From: PWND01 sp964601515 | Lineage (GTDB): Bacteria > Bacteroidota > Bacteroidia > Bacteroidales > UBA7960 | Direction: 5' to 3' | Length of the DNA stretch: 9,298 bases | Assembly: GCA_964601515.1 (NCBI GenBank) | Contig: CAZRNU010000121.1 | Coordinates: 1-9,298, forward strand | Shown: in pieces, positions 6,101-9,298 of the stretch | Layout of the letters: the number at the start of each line of letters is the position of its first letter | Position numbering within the stretch: the first letter of the stretch is position 1 | The notes under the pieces: model-generated | Seen by the model: the letters and a program-made list of their open reading frames with translations, nothing else | Told to the model about the DNA's origin: nothing | Database searches by the model: none | Made by a program: the position numbers and the translations under genes

Positions 6101-7995
6101 TGGAATTTTTCGGCTTTTCTGAAGAAGAGTTAATTAACAAAAATGTATTAGGAACCATAGTGGAGCCGAAAGACTCAGAAGGAGAAAACCTTGAAGACAA
6201 AATGCAAATTGTAAAGAAAACTCCGGAAGCTTATTATTACAGTGAAAATGAAAACATTAAAAAGACAGGTGAAAAAGCATGGGTAGGTTGGACAAATAAA
6301 GGCATTTTTGATGAAACCGGGAAACTGATAAAAACACTGAGCGTGGGCGTTGACCGCACAAGGCAACATGAACTAGAAACCGCAATAAAGGAATATAACA
6401 TCACACTTGAAAAAACTGTTGAAGAACGAACCAAAGAACTTGTAATTGCTAAAGATGCTGCAGAGATTAAAGGACAAGAGTTAAATCGTCATGTTCATTA
6501 TCTGGAAAGTTTAACTAATTCTTTAATTGATGTAGTTTTTACAGTCAATCCTGAAAACAGGAAGATTCGTTATGTAAATAAAGCCATTGAGTCAATTTTT
6601 GGATATTCCCAAGAAGAATGTATCGGTTTAAGTACCTCTATTTTGTATTCTGATGAAAAAGATTTCGTAGGTTTTGGGGAAAAATTGAAAGAGACTATTT
6701 TAAACAATGAGATTTATTTAAAAGCAGAACTTAAACTAAAGCGAAAAAACGGAGAAAGCTTTGATGCTGAAATCACGACCTCATTTGTAAAGAGTGACTA
6801 CGAAGAGATAATTGACATCATTAGCATTGTAAGAGATATTTCTGAAAAAACCAAATCCCAGAATGCACTTATTAGAGCCAGAGAAAAAGCAGAAGAGAGC
6901 GATAAATTAAAATCTGCGTTTTTGCTGAATATTTCGCACGAAATAAGAACACCAATGAATGGCATTTTAGGCTTTATGGGGCTATTAAAAGAGCCCGATT
7001 TAAGTGATGCAGAAAAGTCTGAATTTATCGAAATTATAAATAAAAGTGGAGAACGACTGTTGAGTACAATTAATGATATTGTTGAAATATCCAAAATTGA
7101 AATTGGCGACATTCAGCTTCATTTTGATGATGTAAATCTTGATGAATTGATGCAATTTCATTACAACTTCTTTAGTTACCAGACAAAGGGGAAGGGGTTG
7201 GATTTTCAATTAAATAACCAGGTTAACCGACTTATTTATACAGATAAATATAAATTGGATGGCATATTAATGAATCTCATAAAAAACGCAATTAAATTTA
7301 CCGATAAAGGTAAGATTGAAATTGGCAGTTTTTTGAAGGATGATTATGTTCACATTTATGTATCAGACACAGGTAGAGGAATTCCAGTTGACAAACATAA
7401 AATCATATTTGATAGGTTTATTCAAGCCGATATTGATTTAAGTCGTGGATATGAAGGTTCCGGGATTGGTTTATCTATTGTGAAATCATATGTCGAAGCA
7501 TTAAATGGATCAATAGAATTAGAATCTGAGGTAGGGAAAGGAAGTAAATTTACTGTGGCACTCCCATATAGACCTGCTCAAAAACCCAGCAAAATCGATA
7601 TTGAAGAGATTCCTTTGAAATCTTTAGAATCATGCCCTATTTTGCTGATTGCAGAAGACGATGCGGTTAACTTCTTTTATATTGAAATAATTCTTGCAAA
7701 GGATTTCAGATTAATTCACGCCAAGGACGGAGAGGAGGCAATAAATATGTTTAAAGATAATCCCGATATATCTGTAATATTAATGGATTTAAAGATGCCT
7801 GGCAAGTACGACGGGATAGCTGCAACCCGTGAAATCAGAAAAATCAATAAACATATTCCAATTATTGCACAAACGGCTTTTGCTCTGGATTTAAATGAAA
7901 TGATTGCAAAAGAGTCAGGATTTACCGATTATATCTCAAAGCCATTTAAAAAAGACGATTTAATCAGACTCATTAGAAAGGTAATGAATCAGTAG
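3139..7995 (+). CDS. Orphan hybrid sensor histidine kinase: GAF-like, eight PAS, HisKA, HATPase, REC
   Basis: The product has 1618 residues and no signal peptide or membrane helix, so it is a cytosolic sensor. Domains in order: N-terminal coiled coil (about 3-38); a GAF-like domain (about 33-145) with the WQYPE-TCARVI signature of Bacteroidota kinases; PAS domains at about 154-264, 276-388, 396-513, 524-645, 665-780, 797-912, 955-1076 and 1120-1237; HisKA with His1267 in NISHEIRTP; HATPase_c with N-box Asn1379/Asn1383, G1 Asp1410 (DTGRGIP), F-box FDRF (1424-1427) and G2 GSGIGL (1440-1445); and a C-terminal receiver (about 1499-1614) with acidic Glu1506-Asp1508, phospho-acceptor Asp1550, Thr1579 and Lys1601. 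All catalytic residues are present, so autophosphorylation and transfer to its own REC are expected. There is no Hpt or DNA-binding domain and no adjacent regulator. Coiled coils at about 916-955 and 1078-1118 both carry LEK-VEERT-EL. The frame is open from TTG 3121, but ATG 3139 is preferred. The signal is unknown; PAS domains may bind small ligands or cofactors. Confidence 0.93.
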   Translation: MKTAEELIRDLETLQSEHNDLKKIYNERMKELQAIYKINSLMTEPHLPLDTILHKIVKLIQASWQYPEKTCARVIVGDLEVRTSNFRTTNYKQYEKVNCKKIDNVLIEVYYLLDKPNENNCLFLEGERNILKHIARYLREIIDTKYLTNELVDSEEKFSISFQKSPVAKCLLNKSDNFRFLDFNEKFITLTGLSREELEGKNLKDINFISEDVVQKQEDIKNFELAFLNKLGEYKTVLLSIETIKLKNIELALVVLNDITDWKRVENENRQNKNRLQGIIDNMQDAFFQADLSGSLRYINPMALQMFGYSSDEEMLGKSATILYANPQDREELIKILIQTGKVTDYTANALKKDGTTFWVSMNVQFVYDEEGNITGNQGIVRNITERIIYEEKLRDSEKRFRDIFENMPSGYILFELIFDENGKPIDHRLIEANAEFDNQTGTKREEELGRTSKEFSWKWPEDVTQRYYQVAITGKPFTYERFNDSLKRYYDIRVSSPKKGQFALLFNDITKRKETEKELIELLNRYKQIAKHLPGFIYQYHLQNDNSSYFPFASDGIKDIYGVTPEEVNKNAKVVFDAIHPDDLQKVVDSIFESAKNMTHWHESYRVILPSGNTIWVEGKSTPQKLEDGSVLWHGYIHDITKVKNYELSLIKAKEEAEESELKLNEAQALAKIGSWEWVIETDTVYWSDQLYNLTGRSKEKPAPPYAEHQFIYTAESFKKLDNAVSECLKNGTPYSIELDMVREDKTILPIFVIGELFKDANNNIIGLRGTVQDITLQKRIEKELINAKEKAEDSEKRLKLATLSGQLGIWDWNIKENSMLWDDRMFELYGIKNTTFTNNIDSWLNGLHPDDKEKAIEECNLALKNIRDFNTQFRALHPDGTVLFLKADGIVIRDNNNDPIRMIGINRDITDMVHAQQEIMHYKDNLEKLVEERTAELKQEIILRKETLTALKQSEEKYRNLVDHSTSLVLEWDTDGNIVFMNKYGLEFFGFSEEELINKNVLGTIVEPKDSEGENLEDKMQIVKKTPEAYYYSENENIKKTGEKAWVGWTNKGIFDETGKLIKTLSVGVDRTRQHELETAIKEYNITLEKTVEERTKELVIAKDAAEIKGQELNRHVHYLESLTNSLIDVVFTVNPENRKIRYVNKAIESIFGYSQEECIGLSTSILYSDEKDFVGFGEKLKETILNNEIYLKAELKLKRKNGESFDAEITTSFVKSDYEEIIDIISIVRDISEKTKSQNALIRAREKAEESDKLKSAFLLNISHEIRTPMNGILGFMGLLKEPDLSDAEKSEFIEIINKSGERLLSTINDIVEISKIEIGDIQLHFDDVNLDELMQFHYNFFSYQTKGKGLDFQLNNQVNRLIYTDKYKLDGILMNLIKNAIKFTDKGKIEIGSFLKDDYVHIYVSDTGRGIPVDKHKIIFDRFIQADIDLSRGYEGSGIGLSIVKSYVEALNGSIELESEVGKGSKFTVALPYRPAQKPSKIDIEEIPLKSLESCPILLIAEDDAVNFFYIEIILAKDFRLIHAKDGEEAINMFKDNPDISVILMDLKMPGKYDGIAATREIRKINKHIPIIAQTAFALDLNEMIAKESGFTDYISKPFKKDDLIRLIRKVMNQ

Positions 7996-8026
7996 AGCAA
8001 TTCAATATTCTTTAGAAAACTTGTAA

Positions 8027-9166
8027 TTAAAACACCTCCCCACCCCACAACATTTTAAGAAACGTTTGCACAGGAAGAACATCAATTCTATTCATTCGAC
8101 GTGGATGCTTATCCATTGATACAATAATGAGGCGGCAATCCGGGAATTCTTCGGAGAACGCCTTCAATCCTTTCGTATGATATGATTGAACCTCTTCTGT
8201 TGATTTTATTTCGATAGCAATCTTGGCATTACCAATAACCGCATCAACTTCGTACCCTGATGTTGTACGCCAGTATGACAATGAATGCTGTGAATCTGAG
8301 TAGCCAATGTAAGCAATTATCTCCTGTACGATCAAATGCTCAAATGCATGTCCAAATTCAGGAGAACCGGGTAAAAGAGATTTTCTTTTCAACAGGAAAT
8401 TTGATACACCTACATCAAAATAGTAAAATTTTGGTGACTGGATAACCCGACGTTTTACCTTACTGGTAAATGCTGGTATTGCGTAGCCAATGAGGGTCTC
8501 TTCAAGAATTGAAAAGTACTCTTTTACAGTAGGTGCGCTAACTCCACACTCCGATGCTATGTTATGGTAATTAATAACCTCTCCGTTGCTTAAAGCAGCT
8601 ACCTCCATAAAACGGGAAAACACATTCAAGTTTCTTGTAAGAGCCTCTGCTTTAATTTCTTGTTGCAAATAGTCGCCTACATAAGCATTGAGGCGCTTGT
8701 TAGCATCATCTGTAAGATAATGCCTCGGCAGCATACCGTTATTGCAAGCTTTTATCAAATCAAAATCAGGAATCTCTGCACTTACAAATGGGAACAGGTG
8801 TTTTCGAATAGCTCTCCCACCTAAAAGGTTTACCCCACCACGCCTCAACTTGCGTGCACTGGAACCACTCAATATAAACCGGAGGTTCTTGTTGCTCATT
8901 AGCCAATGCACCTCGTCAAGCAAAGCCGGAATTTTCTGAATTTCGTCGATTATAATCAACTCGTTATCCGGAAGCAAGCTAAGCTCTTCTCTCAATAGGG
9001 ATGCACGGCGATTATAACGTTCAAATTCATCAGATTTCAGCAGGTCGATATAAAGCGAATCAGGAAAAATCATTCTCAACAACGTACTCTTCCCTGTTTG
9101 TCTTGCACCCCAAAGGAAAATGCTTTCGTTTTGGGCATCTTGAATATTTATTTTACGGGATAACAT
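8027..9166 (-). CDS. AAA_14 / DUF4143 ATPase with PD-(D/E)XK-like C-terminus
   Basis: The product has 379 residues, the usual length for the family. The N-terminal AAA part has Walker A GARQTGKST (20-28, Lys26), Walker B LIIIDE (70-75, Asp74-Glu75), a sensor-1-like FILSGSSARKL (97-107) and a GGRA turn (116-119). A winged-helix-like stretch follows at about 180-225 (NIASECGVSAPTVKEYFSILEE), and DUF4143 continues to about 330 with FYYFDVGVSNFLL. A PD-(D/E)XK nuclease-like motif is intact: Glu276, Asp308 (YEVDAV), then Glu319 and Lys321 (IEIKS). The tail LKMLWGGEVF is family-typical. Such ATPases occur in many copies in Bacteroidota, spirochaetes and archaea, and their role is unsettled; ATP-driven DNA binding or cleavage is a guess. 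The gene converges on the kinase with 31 bases between stops and no clear terminator. It shows no frameshift. The ATG at 9164-9166 directly precedes the ATPase fold, after an A-rich leader. Confidence 0.9.
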   Translation of the reverse strand: MLSRKINIQDAQNESIFLWGARQTGKSTLLRMIFPDSLYIDLLKSDEFERYNRRASLLREELSLLPDNELIIIDEIQKIPALLDEVHWLMSNKNLRFILSGSSARKLRRGGVNLLGGRAIRKHLFPFVSAEIPDFDLIKACNNGMLPRHYLTDDANKRLNAYVGDYLQQEIKAEALTRNLNVFSRFMEVAALSNGEVINYHNIASECGVSAPTVKEYFSILEETLIGYAIPAFTSKVKRRVIQSPKFYYFDVGVSNFLLKRKSLLPGSPEFGHAFEHLIVQEIIAYIGYSDSQHSLSYWRTTSGYEVDAVIGNAKIAIEIKSTEEVQSYHTKGLKAFSEEFPDCRLIIVSMDKHPRRMNRIDVLPVQTFLKMLWGGEVF

Positions 9167-9214
9167 ATTGGTTAGCTTTAAGTAGTTTTCAGGAGTAAAT
9201 ATACAAAATATCTG

Positions 9215-9298
9215 TGAATATCTAAAGTTATACTTTGTTTTAGCATGAATATCTAAAGTTGTACTTTATTTTAGCATGAATATCTAAAGTTTGATAAG
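9215..9298. repeat. 31-bp tandem repeats with a dyad, upstream of the ATPase gene
   Basis: Units start at 9215, 9246 and 9277: two full 31-base units and a third cut by the window end. Each begins TGAATATCTAAAGT; units 1 and 2 differ at only two positions. They carry an AAAGT-NNN-ACTTT dyad at 9224-9236 and 9255-9267; the third (from 9286) keeps only AAAGT. Thirty-one bases is close to three helical turns, so a bound protein would sit on the same face at each unit. The block begins 49 bases upstream of the ATPase ATG, where a promoter is expected; TATTTTG on the minus strand (9204-9210) is a weak -7 candidate. An operator array is the simplest reading. Confidence 0.75.

Noticed and set aside
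6798..7209. Minus-strand frames of 69 and 104 codons opposite the HisKA region.
   Set aside because: They are antisense to highly conserved kinase motifs and resemble no protein family; their lack of stops reflects codon use on the sense strand.

Overview
The window looks like a chromosomal segment of a Bacteroidota bacterium, probably an environmental one. The reasons are: an AT-rich genome; a promoter matching the Bacteroidota-type TTG / TAnnTTTG pattern (473-501); A-rich leaders without strong Shine-Dalgarno sites; and gene families common in that phylum (DUF2975 with its HTH partner, an esterase with a DUF3471-like tail, a very large multi-PAS hybrid kinase with a 'WQYPE' sensor domain, and an AAA_14/DUF4143 ATPase). 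No rRNA, tRNA, CRISPR array or transposase gene was seen. Genus cannot be given from sequence reading alone.

Layout. Bases 1-529 hold no convincing gene. They contain a 123-base imperfect inverted repeat that folds as a four-way cloverleaf with a terminator-like hairpin inside it (52-172), two copies of a short dispersed repeat (GGAACGCC-N9-GAGGCAATCC; 188-214 and 261-287), an AT-rich dyad (370-398) and a promoter (473-501). A compact same-strand operon follows: a four-helix DUF2975 membrane protein (530-1066), a small Cro/C1-type HTH regulator (1070-1285) and an exported serine esterase with TPR and DUF3471-like parts (1305-2774). Bases 2775-3138 hold no intact gene, but carry a third copy of the dispersed repeat as a perfect hairpin, a short stretch matching the 3' end of the ATPase gene at the far end of the window, and a dyad just before the next gene. 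A 1618-residue cytosolic hybrid histidine kinase (GAF-like, eight PAS domains, HisKA, HATPase, REC) fills 3139-7995. Convergent to it is a 379-residue AAA_14/DUF4143 ATPase with a PD-(D/E)XK-like motif (8027-9166, minus strand). Upstream of that gene the window ends in 31-bp tandem repeats carrying a dyad.

How the parts may work together. The first three genes have a 3-base and a 19-base gap between them and probably form one transcript. DUF2975/HTH pairs recur in many genomes and are plausibly a membrane protein plus a DNA-binding partner; the esterase may be their passenger or output. The kinase has no adjacent response regulator or transcription factor, so it is an orphan whose partner lies elsewhere or whose output is its own REC domain. 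The ATPase may be controlled through the repeats upstream of it.

The most unusual material is non-coding: the cloverleaf, the dispersed repeats on both sides of the first operon, the near-identical 26-base stretches on both sides of the kinase gene, and the 31-bp operator-like repeats. Together they suggest modular insertion and recombination here, but this is inference from sequence reading without alignment tools.
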